Shown here piece by piece: positions 1-6,946 of a stretch of DNA of 11,947 bases. Both the position numbers and the translations under genes were made by a program. The DNA is from Thioalkalivibrio sp. (GTDB lineage: Bacteria > Pseudomonadota > Gammaproteobacteria > Ectothiorhodospirales > Ectothiorhodospiraceae). The stretch is from assembly GCA_007120155.1 (NCBI GenBank), contig SKOF01000522.1, positions 1 to 11,947 of the forward strand, written 5' to 3'. The first letter of the stretch is position 1. Each line of letters begins with the position of its first letter. Under the pieces are notes generated by a model. That model was not told where the DNA came from. It worked only from the letters and a program-made list of their open reading frames with translations, and did not search any database.

Positions 1-465
1 CTGCTCCAGGGTGCGCACCTGGCCCAGTGCATCCCGGGCCATGCGCTCGGCCACCACCACCACGGCCAGCACCAGCGCGATGGCGGTGAACCCCTGGAGC
101 AGCGACGAGGCCCAGGACAGGATCAGTCCGCGGCGCATGTGCTGGCGGTGGGTGAGCAGATAGGTGGTGATCACCACCTTGCCGTGGCCCGGGCCTGCTG
201 CGTGGAACACGCCATAGAGAAATCCGATCAGCACCAGCGCCAGGGTATTGGTGAGCGTGGGCGCCCCCTGGACGGTCTCCATGCCCCGGGCCAGCTGGCG
301 GTGGAGCTGGCGCTGTTTGGCCAGGACCCAGTGCGTGGCGCGTTCCCACAGGCCGGGATCCTGTGCCTGCGTCGGCGTACCCTCCTGGGCCTGGGGCCCG
401 GCCAGGGGGGAACCGACCGCCAAGGGCGCCAGCGCCAGCAGCAGGATCAGGAGGACGGCTCGCAT
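1..465 (-). CDS. NicO/ZevB-type metal transporter, N-terminal part (cut by window start)
   Basis: This is the first 155 codons of an inner-membrane transporter of the NicO family (nickel/cobalt, RcnA-like, and the zinc-linked ZevB group). It runs off the window, so the C-terminus is not seen. A hydrophobic leader (residues 1-18) is followed by a Gln-rich stretch and then a membrane segment ending in GFLYGVFHAAGPGHGK. The HAxGPGHGK motif is the family signature, with metal-binding histidines. A second membrane segment (ILSWASSLLQGFTAIAL) follows. The ATG at 465 has GGAGG just upstream (spacing 4). The start lies inside the end of the ZevA-like gene (19-nt overlap), so the two are probably translationally coupled. 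With a DUF1007 partner and a COG0523 GTPase upstream, zinc import of the ZevAB type is more likely than nickel efflux, but the substrate cannot be read from the sequence. Confidence 0.87.
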   Translation of the reverse strand, partial: MRAVLLILLLALAPLAVGSPLAGPQAQEGTPTQAQDPGLWERATHWVLAKQRQLHRQLARGMETVQGAPTLTNTLALVLIGFLYGVFHAAGPGHGKVVITTYLLTHRQHMRRGLILSWASSLLQGFTAIALVLAVVVVAERMARDALGQVRTLEQ

Positions 466-1124
466 TGCACCTCCGCGCGTTCCGTGAAGTGACGGCCCAG
501 ACCGGGTTCCGCCGTCTGGTTGGCATCAAGGGCTGCCGCCCGGGCGACCAGGGCCGGGTCCGGGCGGGGCTGCTCGATGCGCAGGCCGCAGCGCTCCGAG
601 GCGCCCTCCAGGGTCACCGCCGATGTCTCGTCATGGAGGATCTCGATGAAGTAGCCGGGATCGAAGACGGCGTAGCTCAGTGGGGCTGCTGCAGGGTCCA
701 GAGGGGATTCGAGATTCAGGGTGAAACGCAGTTCCAGGCGACCGCCATTGCGGTCCAGGCCGTGATCCGAAACGGTGGCGCCCCGAATACGGGCGTCGCC
801 GTGATGGATCTCGGTGAAGTAGTCATAGGGTGCCAGGTTCGTGATCATCCGCTGGCCGATGTCCGCCATCTTCGCCTCCATGGTGTCACCCTCGGCCTCC
901 TCGGCCATCTCTTCAATCAGCACGAGACTGTAGAACGGGTCGATGAGCCAGGACTGGCGCAGCGCCGTCACCTGCCCCTGGTCGTTGAAGATCACGCTTA
1001 CCCGCAGGTCGATCCAGGCGTGGGGATGGGCCTGTGCCGGCGCCGCCGCCAGACAGAGGAGCGCGGCGACCAGCGCGTACACGCAGAGACGTGATACACG
1101 GATTGGGGATACGAATGGATCCAA
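447..1124 (-). CDS. DUF1007 / ZevA-like periplasmic metal-transport accessory protein
   Basis: This is a predicted exported protein of the DUF1007 family (ZevA, the periplasmic partner of a NicO-type transporter). A signal peptide (hydrophobic core about residues 13-30, ending AQA) is followed directly by HPHAWIDL, the family's conserved N-terminal motif. The rest is the usual soluble domain, with QSWLIDPFYS and FDPGYFIEI segments. I chose the TTG at 1124 (225 aa) because GGAGGA lies at 1131-1136 with a 6-nt spacer and the signal peptide then begins at once. A longer frame from a GTG at 1196 adds 24 non-conserved residues and no better ribosome site. The gene follows cobW after about 75 bp and overlaps the transporter gene by 19 nt. 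DUF1007 next to NicO is an established pairing; zinc as the ion is inferred. Confidence 0.88.
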   Translation of the reverse strand: MDPFVSPIRVSRLCVYALVAALLCLAAAPAQAHPHAWIDLRVSVIFNDQGQVTALRQSWLIDPFYSLVLIEEMAEEAEGDTMEAKMADIGQRMITNLAPYDYFTEIHHGDARIRGATVSDHGLDRNGGRLELRFTLNLESPLDPAAAPLSYAVFDPGYFIEILHDETSAVTLEGASERCGLRIEQPRPDPALVARAAALDANQTAEPGLGRHFTERAEVQCEPSS

Positions 1125-1151
1125 GGGGTGTCCTCCGGCCGGGTGGGGGAT

Positions 1152-1163
1152 TGTGGTACCACA
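1152..1163. promoter_or_regulatory. 12-bp perfect palindrome between cobW and the ZevA-like gene
   Basis: TGTGGTACCACA is a perfect palindrome, 28 bp upstream of the chosen TTG start of the ZevA-like gene and downstream of the cobW stop. It could be an operator half-site pair or a small hairpin in the transcript. It does not resemble the known gammaproteobacterial Zur consensus. Functional assignment is speculative. Confidence 0.25.
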
Positions 1164-1199
1164 GGCTTGATCGCTGCGTAAACTCTGTTCAGTCACGTT

Positions 1200-2213
1200 T
1201 CAGGGCTCCGGCTGTGGCGAGGCCGGCAGACAGGCGTCGCGCAACAGGCGGTCCAGCGCTTCACGGTCCGGCGGTTCGTGATGGATGATCTCGAGCCGCC
1301 CCCGGGCCGAGGGCGGTGGATCACAGCGCTCCGGGTTACCCTCGCCGGCGACCCGGTTGATGCGCAGCCAGCCGTCGTCCGTGGGCAGTACCCCCTTGAC
1401 CCGGTCCCATGGCATCCCTGTCAGCAAGGTCTCCAGCGCTGTTCTCCGGAAACGGATCCCGGGACCCGGCAGCCAGCTCAGGCCCCAGTAGCCTTCGCCC
1501 AGGGTGTCCATCAGCTGCCAGGAGGCGTCTGGGGCCGGAGTGTACCCGGATGCGCCGTGCCCATGGTCGTGGTCATCGGGCGGTGGATGGGCACCGACAC
1601 AGTGGGCCCGCCGTGCGGGATCCCTGGGCAGTGCCAGCCAGTCGGGATCCAGGGCGCCTGCCGTCACCAGGGCAAGCCGTGCCTTGGGCGGCACCAGCGT
1701 CAGGGCGAAGTCGTGGAACGCGGCGCGCTCATCGTCCCCGTAGAGGTCCGCCTTTGCGGCCACCAGCACGTCCGCGAGCCGGATCTGGTCCGTCCAGGTG
1801 TCGTGGCTGCGGTGGCGGGGCGACGCCAGGTGGCGGGCATCCATGAGCGTGATGGTGGCGCGCAGGTCCAGTACGCCGTCATAGAACGGGCCGGACAGTG
1901 AGTCGATGATCCTCGCCGGGTGTCCCAGCCCGCTGGGTTCGATGAGGATCCGGTCCGGGCGCTGTTCGCGGATGATCCGGTTGAGACCCACCGTGAACGC
2001 CTGGCTGGATACGCAGCACAGGCAACCGCCCGGTACCTGGCGTACCGCCACCCCCTCGGCGTCCAGCAGCATGTCATCCACCCCGACCTGGCCGAACTCG
2101 TTGACCAGCACCGCCCAGCGTTCATCCGCCGGCCGCGTCGCCAGCAGGTGCCGGATGGCGGTTGTCTTGCCGACGCCGAGGAAACCGGTGATCAGGTTGG
2201 TTGGAATGGGCAT
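1200..2213 (-). CDS. CobW/COG0523 family GTPase, putative metallochaperone
   Basis: This is a G3E-family GTPase of the COG0523 group (337 aa, a normal length). The Walker A motif GFLGVGKT is at residues 10-17, the metal-binding CxCC motif CLCC at 64-67 and the Walker B-type EPSG at 92-95. The base-recognition motif is AKAD (153-156) instead of the usual NKxD or TKxD. A His-rich linker (DHDHGHG, 214-220) leads into the C-terminal CobW_C domain, where HHEP near the end also fits the family. COG0523 proteins use GTP to deliver metal, most often zinc, to client proteins or under zinc shortage. Placement just upstream of a ZevA/ZevB-like pair supports zinc. The ATG at 2213 has no good Shine-Dalgarno sequence, but Walker A at residue 10 leaves little room for another start. 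It may instead handle nickel or cobalt. Confidence 0.92.
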   Translation of the reverse strand: MPIPTNLITGFLGVGKTTAIRHLLATRPADERWAVLVNEFGQVGVDDMLLDAEGVAVRQVPGGCLCCVSSQAFTVGLNRIIREQRPDRILIEPSGLGHPARIIDSLSGPFYDGVLDLRATITLMDARHLASPRHRSHDTWTDQIRLADVLVAAKADLYGDDERAAFHDFALTLVPPKARLALVTAGALDPDWLALPRDPARRAHCVGAHPPPDDHDHGHGASGYTPAPDASWQLMDTLGEGYWGLSWLPGPGIRFRRTALETLLTGMPWDRVKGVLPTDDGWLRINRVAGEGNPERCDPPPSARGRLEIIHHEPPDREALDRLLRDACLPASPQPEP

Positions 2214-2381
2214 GGGTTGTGAATCTGAAAAAATGGTGAGCCAAGGAGGGCACTGGAATCACGGGGAAAACGGAACATGCTGAAGGTCCCCATGGGTGCA
2301 CTGCCAGGGTGGTGTCCGTGATCCGGAAAATCCCTGCGCGCCCTCCGGGATCCCTGTACCTGCCGTTGCGAGGAACGGGTC
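2214..2381. other. Intergenic region between cobW and the exonuclease gene
   Basis: This 168-bp stretch holds no convincing gene. It should carry the cobW promoter on the minus strand, but I see no strong sigma70 pair and no recognisable Zur operator. A minor hairpin (CCGTT/AACGG around 2363-2378) lies just downstream of the exonuclease stop and lacks a T-run. Confidence 0.5.
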
Positions 2382-3311
2382 TCAGCCCTCCAGCCGTGAG
2401 ACGAGCGCCTGCCAGCGTATCCGTCTTGAGGTGTCGAAGCCCAGCTGTTCCATGAGGGCCCCCAGGGTGTCGCGGTCGGGTGGTGAGGACGTGATGTCCA
2501 GACCCCGGGGCAGGTCATCGATGTCACAGTCGATGCCGGTGAGCCGGCGGGCCAGGTGCACCGTCTCCCGATGCGCGTCGAGCAGCGCGGCGATGCGTTT
2601 TGCCCCGCGCAACTGCATGGTGCCCACGGCGTCGACGTCCGCAAGCAGTGTGTCCAGATTGTCGAAGCGGCGCAGCAATCGCGCCGCGGTGGCCATGCCG
2701 ATGCCCGGCACGCCGGGTATATTGTCCACCTTGTCGCCGGCCAGGGCCAGTTGGTCGGCCACCTGGTCGGGGCGCACGCCCATGTGTTTCTCCACGCCCT
2801 GTGCATCCAGGCGCCGGTCCTGCTGAAACTCCCACCACAGGTCCCGCGGGCCCACCAGCTGGGTGAGGTCCTTGTCCGCCGTGATCAGGTGAACGGCACG
2901 GCCCCTTGCCCGGTGGCGGGCGGCCAGGGTGCCGATGATGTCATCGGCCTCGTGGCGGGTGCTGGATATCTCCGCGAAGCCCAGCGCCCGTACCAGGGTG
3001 CGGCACAGGCGGAACTGGTGTTTGAGCGATTCGGGTGCCGGCGGGCGATTGGCCTTGTAGGCGGGATAGATCTGCTTGCGCGCGGATGATGCCAGACTTT
3101 CGTCGAAGGCAAACACCACGGGCGCGGGTGAGATGTGCGTCAGCAGGCGCAGCAGGAACTCGCTGAACCCCAGCACGGCGTTGGCCGGGTTGCCGTTCCG
3201 GTCCGTGATGCCCTCCGGCAGGGTGAACCATGCGCGGAACACGTAGATGCTCGAATCCACCAGCCAGAGCGCGGCGGGTGGGGATTGACCGGTATCCGGG
3301 CGGCGGGACAC
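2382..3311 (-). CDS. Stand-alone 5'-3' exonuclease (Pol I N-terminal / Xni-like, FEN family)
   Basis: This 309-aa protein matches the 5'-3' exonuclease domain of DNA polymerase I without the polymerase part. It cleaves 5' ends or flaps of DNA, for example RNA primers, using bound divalent metals. Visible in order are WLVDSS with Asp19, FAFDE with Asp70, the conserved YPAYKANR (82-89), the metal-ligand cluster EADD (121-124), ADKD (145-148), and GDKVDNIPGVPGIG (192-205), which starts the helix-three-turn DNA-binding motif. All expected acidic residues are present. The start is a GTG at 3311 without a clear Shine-Dalgarno sequence. No in-frame ATG lies before the catalytic core, and the first dozen residues look non-conserved. 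It is longer than E. coli Xni (251 aa), nearer the Pol I domain size. The gene stands alone, about 170 bp upstream of cobW, with no evident functional link. Confidence 0.9.
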   Translation of the reverse strand: MSRRPDTGQSPPAALWLVDSSIYVFRAWFTLPEGITDRNGNPANAVLGFSEFLLRLLTHISPAPVVFAFDESLASSARKQIYPAYKANRPPAPESLKHQFRLCRTLVRALGFAEISSTRHEADDIIGTLAARHRARGRAVHLITADKDLTQLVGPRDLWWEFQQDRRLDAQGVEKHMGVRPDQVADQLALAGDKVDNIPGVPGIGMATAARLLRRFDNLDTLLADVDAVGTMQLRGAKRIAALLDAHRETVHLARRLTGIDCDIDDLPRGLDITSSPPDRDTLGALMEQLGFDTSRRIRWQALVSRLEG

Positions 3312-3811
3312 GTGGGGGGGGAAGGCTTCTGATCAGCGGGTGAGTGAGGCGGATGTCCAAGAGTAACAGGATTTGACGCGGGTGGGGGCGGGGATACCGT
3401 CAGTGGAAGGCCCGCCGCCGGTCACGTTCCGGATCGGTTCCCCGTGCGAAACCCGCCGGGGTGCCGTTCGCGCTAGAATGACCGGATGGCATGGATGGGC
3501 CAATCAGGCGCGTGAGGCGGGGTATGTTGCGCCGCAGCACGACGGGTTACACTAGTCCGCATGTCTCGCCGCCGTGCGCAGTCGGTACGCCCCGCCACAG
3601 CGGGCATTCGGCATCCGCAGTGAGTGGAAGATGGCGAGATCGGGCCGGGACCCTGTCACACGGGAATCCGCTGTTTCCCCGGCTCCGCCCCCCCGAGGGG
3701 TGACATTGCGGGCCGGAACAATTGCCCACAGCGATGCGTGTCCTGTCCGGGATGCCGGATGGCCCGCGGCGCGCGAAATCGTCCACGACTATCCGATTGG
3801 GAGAGCGTTTT
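3312..3811. other. 500-bp divergent intergenic region, exonuclease / mdh
   Basis: Promoters for both the exonuclease (-) and mdh (+) should lie here. Several short frames exist but none has recognisable protein content or a good ribosome site. Weak promoter-like elements are a TAGAAT at 3474-3479 without a matching -35, and TTGCGC (3527-3532) with TACACT (3548-3553) at a poor 15-bp spacing. A small hairpin (CCCGC/GCGGG) lies at 3591-3604. Short heptamer-like words (GTGAGTGAGGC near 3340, GTGAGGCGGGG near 3512) may be decayed relatives of the arrays further right. I see no RNA gene. Confidence 0.45.
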
Positions 3812-4792
3812 ATGAAGACACCCGTTCGCATTGCGGTTACCGGTGCGGCTGGCCAGATCGCCTACAGCCTGCTGTTCCGTATCGCCGCCGGTGACATGCT
3901 GGGCAAGGACCAGCCCGTCATTCTGCAACTGCTGGAGATCCCTCCCGCCATCGAGGCGTTGAAGGGCGTGGTGATGGAGCTGGAAGACTGCGCCTTCCCG
4001 CTGCTCGCGGGCGTGACCATGTCCGACAAGGCCGAAGAGGCCTTCGCGGATGCCCGGTACGCCCTGCTGGTGGGCGCACGGCCGCGCGGGCCAGGCATGG
4101 AGCGCAAGGATCTGCTGGAGGCCAATGCGCAGATCTTTTCCGTTCAGGGCAAGGCCCTCAATGCCGTGGCCGACCGTGACATCAAGGTGCTGGTGGTGGG
4201 TAATCCCGCCAATACCAATGCGCTCATTGCCAGCCGCAATGCACCGGACCTGGATCCGCGTGCCTTCACGTCCATGACGCGCCTGGACCACAACCGCGCG
4301 GTGACGCAACTGGCCGCGAAGGTCGGTGCGGAGACCACGGATGTGCGCAGGATGATCGTCTGGGGCAATCACTCGGCCACCCAGTACCCGGACATCAGCC
4401 AGGCCACGGTGAAGGGCGAGGCAGCCCCCGGCCTGGTGCCCAGGGACTGGTACGAGAAAGACTTCATTCCCACGGTGCAGCAACGCGGCGCCGCCATCAT
4501 CAAGGCGCGCGGTGCGTCCAGCGCGGCCTCTGCCGCCAGCTCGGCCATCGACCACGTGCGCGACTGGGTGATGGGCACACCGGAGGGTGACTGGGTGAGC
4601 ATGGGCATCCCTTCCGATGGCAGCTACGGTATCCAGGAAGGGCTGGTCTACTCCTTCCCGGTCACCTGCGCCGATGGCGGCTACAACATTGTGCAGGGTC
4701 TCGATATCGACGAATTCAGCCGTACCATGATGCAGGCCACGGAGCGCGAGCTCTGCGAAGAACGCGACGGGGTGGCGCACCTGCTGCCCTGA
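3812..4792 (+). CDS. mdh: Malate dehydrogenase (NAD-dependent)
   Basis: This 326-aa enzyme catalyses malate to oxaloacetate in the TCA cycle in the cytoplasm. It is of the Thermus-like cytosolic type rather than the shorter E. coli type. The Rossmann loop GAAGQIA is at residues 11-17. LLEIP (40-44) places Glu42 where it favours NAD over NADP. PRGPGMER (91-98) supplies the substrate arginines, followed by NPANTN (131-136), TRLDHNR (156-162) with Asp159, and WGNHS (184-188) with catalytic His187. The ATG at 3812 is preceded by GGGAG with an 8-nt spacer and gives the family's usual length. A longer in-frame start at 3722 would add 30 residues unlike the family. It converges on the M48 protease gene 41 bp away, so it is probably monocistronic. 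Confidence 0.97.
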   Translation: MKTPVRIAVTGAAGQIAYSLLFRIAAGDMLGKDQPVILQLLEIPPAIEALKGVVMELEDCAFPLLAGVTMSDKAEEAFADARYALLVGARPRGPGMERKDLLEANAQIFSVQGKALNAVADRDIKVLVVGNPANTNALIASRNAPDLDPRAFTSMTRLDHNRAVTQLAAKVGAETTDVRRMIVWGNHSATQYPDISQATVKGEAAPGLVPRDWYEKDFIPTVQQRGAAIIKARGASSAASAASSAIDHVRDWVMGTPEGDWVSMGIPSDGSYGIQEGLVYSFPVTCADGGYNIVQGLDIDEFSRTMMQATERELCEERDGVAHLLP

Positions 4793-4802
4793 GCGTTTCC
4801 GG

Positions 4803-4833
4803 CCGCCACGGTGGCGGGTCGGAGGGGCCCGCC
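4803..4833. terminator. GC-rich hairpins between converging mdh and M48 genes
   Basis: CCGCC-ACGGT-GGCGG (4803-4817) can form a stem-loop, and GGCGGG (4813-4818) can alternatively pair with CCCGCC (4828-4833). Placement in the 41-bp gap between converging stops suggests a two-way terminator. There is no T-run on either strand, so it would be weak or Rho-assisted. Confidence 0.45.
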
Positions 4834-5664
4834 TTACATGGGATGGCTCGGTGGCGTACCTGCCCGGGCCTCTTCATAGAGGGGCCGCATCTGGCGGGCC
4901 ATCTCGCGCAGGTCCCGGATACGGCTTTCCGTACTGGGGTGTGTGCTCAGGAACTGTGGCGGGCTGCCGTTGCCGAGCCCTGCCATCTTCTCCCAGAGCG
5001 AGGGTGCCGCTTGGGGATCGTAACCGGCACGTGCCGCCAGCTCGATGCCGACGCGGTCGGCCTCGCGCTCCATTTGCCGGCTGTGGGGCAGCTGCACGGC
5101 CAGCGCCGCAGCCAGCACCGCGCCGCTCATGGCCACGGCGGAACGCTCGCCGGTCAGTGCGTAGCCGGTGAGTGCCAGATTGGTGGCCAGGGACACGGAC
5201 ATCTTCTCGGCGGTATGGGCCGAGAGGGCATGCGCCACCTCGTGGGCGATCACCTGGGCCAGTTCGTCGTCGGTGGCCTCCAGCTTGTCAATCATGCCCG
5301 TGTAGATCGCCATCTTGCCGCCCGCCATGGCGAAGGCATTGGGGACCTCCGGGTTGTCGATCACCTGCATCTCCCAGTCCCATTCGCTGGTTTCCGGGCG
5401 GTACCTGATGGCTTGGGCCACCACGCGTCCCGTGATGGCATCGATGCGCGCCTTGACGGCGGGGTCGTTGTTGAGCCGGCCTTCCTGCCGGATCGGTTCC
5501 AGCATCTCGCCGTAGGCCTGGAGCGAGGCGCTGATGGCCTGGCTTTCCGACACCAGCATGAGCTGCTGGCGGCCGGTGACCGGGTTGGTGGCGCAGCCGC
5601 TCGCCAGCACGGTGAGCAGCGCGACGGCCAATGCGAAAAAGGCAGTGAGATACCGGTGTGTCAT
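4834..5664 (-). CDS. M48 family metalloprotease, outer-membrane lipoprotein
   Basis: This 276-aa zinc metallopeptidase resembles periplasmic LoiP/YcaL- or BepA-type proteins that act on outer-membrane proteins. A lipoprotein signal (residues 1-23) ends in the lipobox LASGC, so Cys24 should be lipidated. A short conserved segment (NPVTGRQQLMLVSE) follows, as in this family. The zinc site is HEVAH (141-145), with the third ligand Glu201 in EREAD and a conserved STHPST (240-245). There is no TPR domain, so it is not full-length BepA. The ATG at 5664 starts exactly at the signal peptide; an upstream ATG at 5694 would add ten residues that spoil it. A weak AGGA at 5669-5672 lies just upstream. A CTCGGGG/CCCCGAG inverted repeat (5675-5701) covers the leader. 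About 115 bp separate it from the nuclease gene. Confidence 0.93.
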   Translation of the reverse strand: MTHRYLTAFFALAVALLTVLASGCATNPVTGRQQLMLVSESQAISASLQAYGEMLEPIRQEGRLNNDPAVKARIDAITGRVVAQAIRYRPETSEWDWEMQVIDNPEVPNAFAMAGGKMAIYTGMIDKLEATDDELAQVIAHEVAHALSAHTAEKMSVSLATNLALTGYALTGERSAVAMSGAVLAAALAVQLPHSRQMEREADRVGIELAARAGYDPQAAPSLWEKMAGLGNGSPPQFLSTHPSTESRIRDLREMARQMRPLYEEARAGTPPSHPM

Positions 5665-5779
5665 GGAGTCCTGTCTCGGGGGCTGTGAGTCCATCCCCGA
5701 GCGCCGTGAAGGCGTTGCGGGGCGTCAGTGGCAGGCGCGTGGTTCAGCCACAGACCATCGGTTTGACGGACACCCGGGC

Positions 5780-6625
5780 CTATCGTTCAACAATTTCAAG
5801 GTCCGCGGAATGCCTGATGCGGATACGCGGCTGTCCCCGATAATTATAGACATGGCCGCGCGCCCGAACCTGCTTGTCGACCAGGGTGCGGACCTCCAGA
5901 TCCGGGAAGTGGTGCATGTCGGCGTGGTCGATACGCAGGGCCACGTTCCCTTCCAGATTGATCCATGTGGCGCGCGGGCTTTCACCCAGGCGCACGACCC
6001 GGCCCTCCACCCGCCGGAAGCCCTCGGCGTCACGGGGCAGGTCCCCGGCCTTGAACAGGCGGTGCTCCGGGAGCGACCAGATGTTGAGCCGCCTGAGCGC
6101 CGCCTCGCGCTCCGCATCCCGGTAGCAGTCCACGTTCCAGTCGTTGGGCGGGATGGTCAGACCGGTGGCGAGACCCTGGACCAGCAGCAGGGCCGTGATG
6201 CTCTTTCCGTCCGGCGTGAACAGATGCGCCAGGGTACGCCGGTAGCGGTCCTGGCGTTCCCGGTCATACACCAGGCCGACCTCGTGGTCGTGGGCAGACA
6301 GCAACCGCGCCAGGGCGTCACCGGCTTCCCTGGCGAAGGGCTCGGCCCCGCGGTCGGGGTCGCGGTAATGGAACTCGGGGGTATCGAGGCCGATCAACCG
6401 GAGCCGGGTACCGTCGTGCAAACGTACAGTGTCACCGTCGTACACATGGGCCACCGTGGCCCGGGCATCGAACTGCTGCTGCGTCTGGCAGCTCCCCGGC
6501 AGCCGGGCAGACTGCGTGAGCGGGCTGGCCTGGCCCGCTGCGGCCGCCAGGAGCAGCGCACAGGCCAGTGCGCCTGTGAATGTCCGCACAGCAAAAAGGG
6601 CGCGCCGGTGGCGCGCCCTTGGCAT
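5780..6625 (-). CDS. Exported thermonuclease-like (SNase) protein with extra C-terminal domain
   Basis: This is a staphylococcal-nuclease-type protein, predicted to be secreted to the periplasm and to cut DNA or RNA with calcium. With the ATG at 6625 it has 281 aa and a signal peptide with its core about residues 17-31. The SNase core covers about 52-185: DGDT (63-66), RLIGLDTPE (76-84) holding the equivalents of Arg35, Asp40 and Glu43 of the S. aureus enzyme, and YRRTLA with Arg130 matching Arg87. All catalytic residues are present. Residues about 203-281 form a second, beta-rich domain (GRVVRLGE ... GHVYNYRGQPRI) that looks OB-like. The start is uncertain: a GTG at 6589 begins right at the signal peptide, and ATGs at 6643 and 6658 are also in frame. 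None has good Shine-Dalgarno spacing. The rpmE terminator (6593-6620) overlaps the longer versions, which favours the GTG. Confidence 0.85.
   Translation of the reverse strand: MPRARHRRALFAVRTFTGALACALLLAAAAGQASPLTQSARLPGSCQTQQQFDARATVAHVYDGDTVRLHDGTRLRLIGLDTPEFHYRDPDRGAEPFAREAGDALARLLSAHDHEVGLVYDRERQDRYRRTLAHLFTPDGKSITALLLVQGLATGLTIPPNDWNVDCYRDAEREAALRRLNIWSLPEHRLFKAGDLPRDAEGFRRVEGRVVRLGESPRATWINLEGNVALRIDHADMHHFPDLEVRTLVDKQVRARGHVYNYRGQPRIRIRHSADLEIVER
6593..6620 (-). terminator. Rho-independent terminator of rpmE
   Basis: On the minus strand an 11-bp perfect stem (AAGGGCGCGCC pairing with GGCGCGCCCTT, 6596-6620, 3-nt loop) is followed by a run of five T (6597 down to 6593). It lies about 50 bp past the rpmE stop. 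It overlaps the 5' end of the downstream nuclease reading frame. Confidence 0.85.
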
Positions 6626-6649
6626 GGTCCTGCGTCGAACCATGGGATC

Positions 6650-6666
6650 CCGGAGCATCGCTCCGG
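6650..6666 (-). repeat. Small hairpin directly after rpmE
   Basis: CCGGAGC-ATC-GCTCCGG is a perfect 7-bp stem with a 3-nt loop, 3 bp past the rpmE stop codon and upstream of the T-run terminator. It may protect the rpmE mRNA 3' end or add to termination. Confidence 0.5.
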
Positions 6667-6669
6667 AGG

Positions 6670-6873
6670 TTACTGGCCGTAGCGGCGACGGAACTTGTCC
6701 ACCTGCCCGGCGCTGTCCATGATCTTCTGCTTGCCCGTGTAGAAGGGGTGACAGGAAGAGCATACTTCCACGCTCATCTCCGAACCCTGAAAGGTGGAGC
6801 GGGTCTTGAACGTGTTGCCGCAACTGCAGGTGACGGCGACTTCGTGGTAGTCGGGATGAATATCGGCCTTCAT
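6670..6873 (-). CDS. rpmE: 50S ribosomal protein L31 (zinc-binding C+ type)
   Basis: This 67-aa protein is a component of the large ribosomal subunit near the bridge to the small subunit. The sequence opens MKADIHPDYHEV, typical of L31. The zinc ribbon ligands are Cys16, Cys18, Cys38 and Cys41, so this is the zinc-containing form rather than the Zur-repressed C-minus paralogue. The ATG at 6873 has AGAGGG upstream with a 7-nt spacer. A strong sigma70-like promoter lies at 6918-6946 and a T-run terminator at 6593-6620, so it is expected to be a single-gene transcript. Confidence 0.98.
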   Translation of the reverse strand: MKADIHPDYHEVAVTCSCGNTFKTRSTFQGSEMSVEVCSSCHPFYTGKQKIMDSAGQVDKFRRRYGQ

Positions 6874-6917
6874 GGGAGCGCCCTCTGGAACCATCGCTGG
6901 CAAGGAAAAAGACGCGC

Positions 6918-6946
6918 AATATACTGAATCCCGGCCCATTGGGCAA
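6918..6946 (-). promoter_or_regulatory. Sigma70-type promoter of rpmE
   Basis: On the minus strand TTGCCC (6946-6941) and TATATT (6923-6918) are separated by exactly 17 bp. Transcription should begin about 7 bp downstream of the -10 box, giving a leader of roughly 38 nt before the rpmE ATG. This is the best-formed promoter in the window. Confidence 0.8.

Noticed and set aside
2214..2300. Zur operator upstream of cobW
   Set aside because: No palindromic AT-rich site resembling the gammaproteobacterial Zur consensus could be found by eye.
3491..3703. Short frames in the gap before mdh (also 3547-3831 minus and 3574-3894 plus)
   Set aside because: They have no ribosome site or recognisable protein content and two run into mdh; open frames of this size are expected by chance at this GC content.
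3722..3811. N-terminal extension of mdh from the ATG at 3722
   Set aside because: The ATG at 3812 has a good Shine-Dalgarno sequence and gives the standard family N-terminus and length.
3656..4780. 374-aa open frame antisense to mdh
   Set aside because: It is a mirror of the strongly conserved mdh frame in GC-rich DNA and shows no family motif of its own.
5534..6682. 382-aa open frame on the plus strand across the nuclease and M48 genes
   Set aside because: It overlaps two well-recognised minus-strand genes and a terminator, with no recognisable domain.
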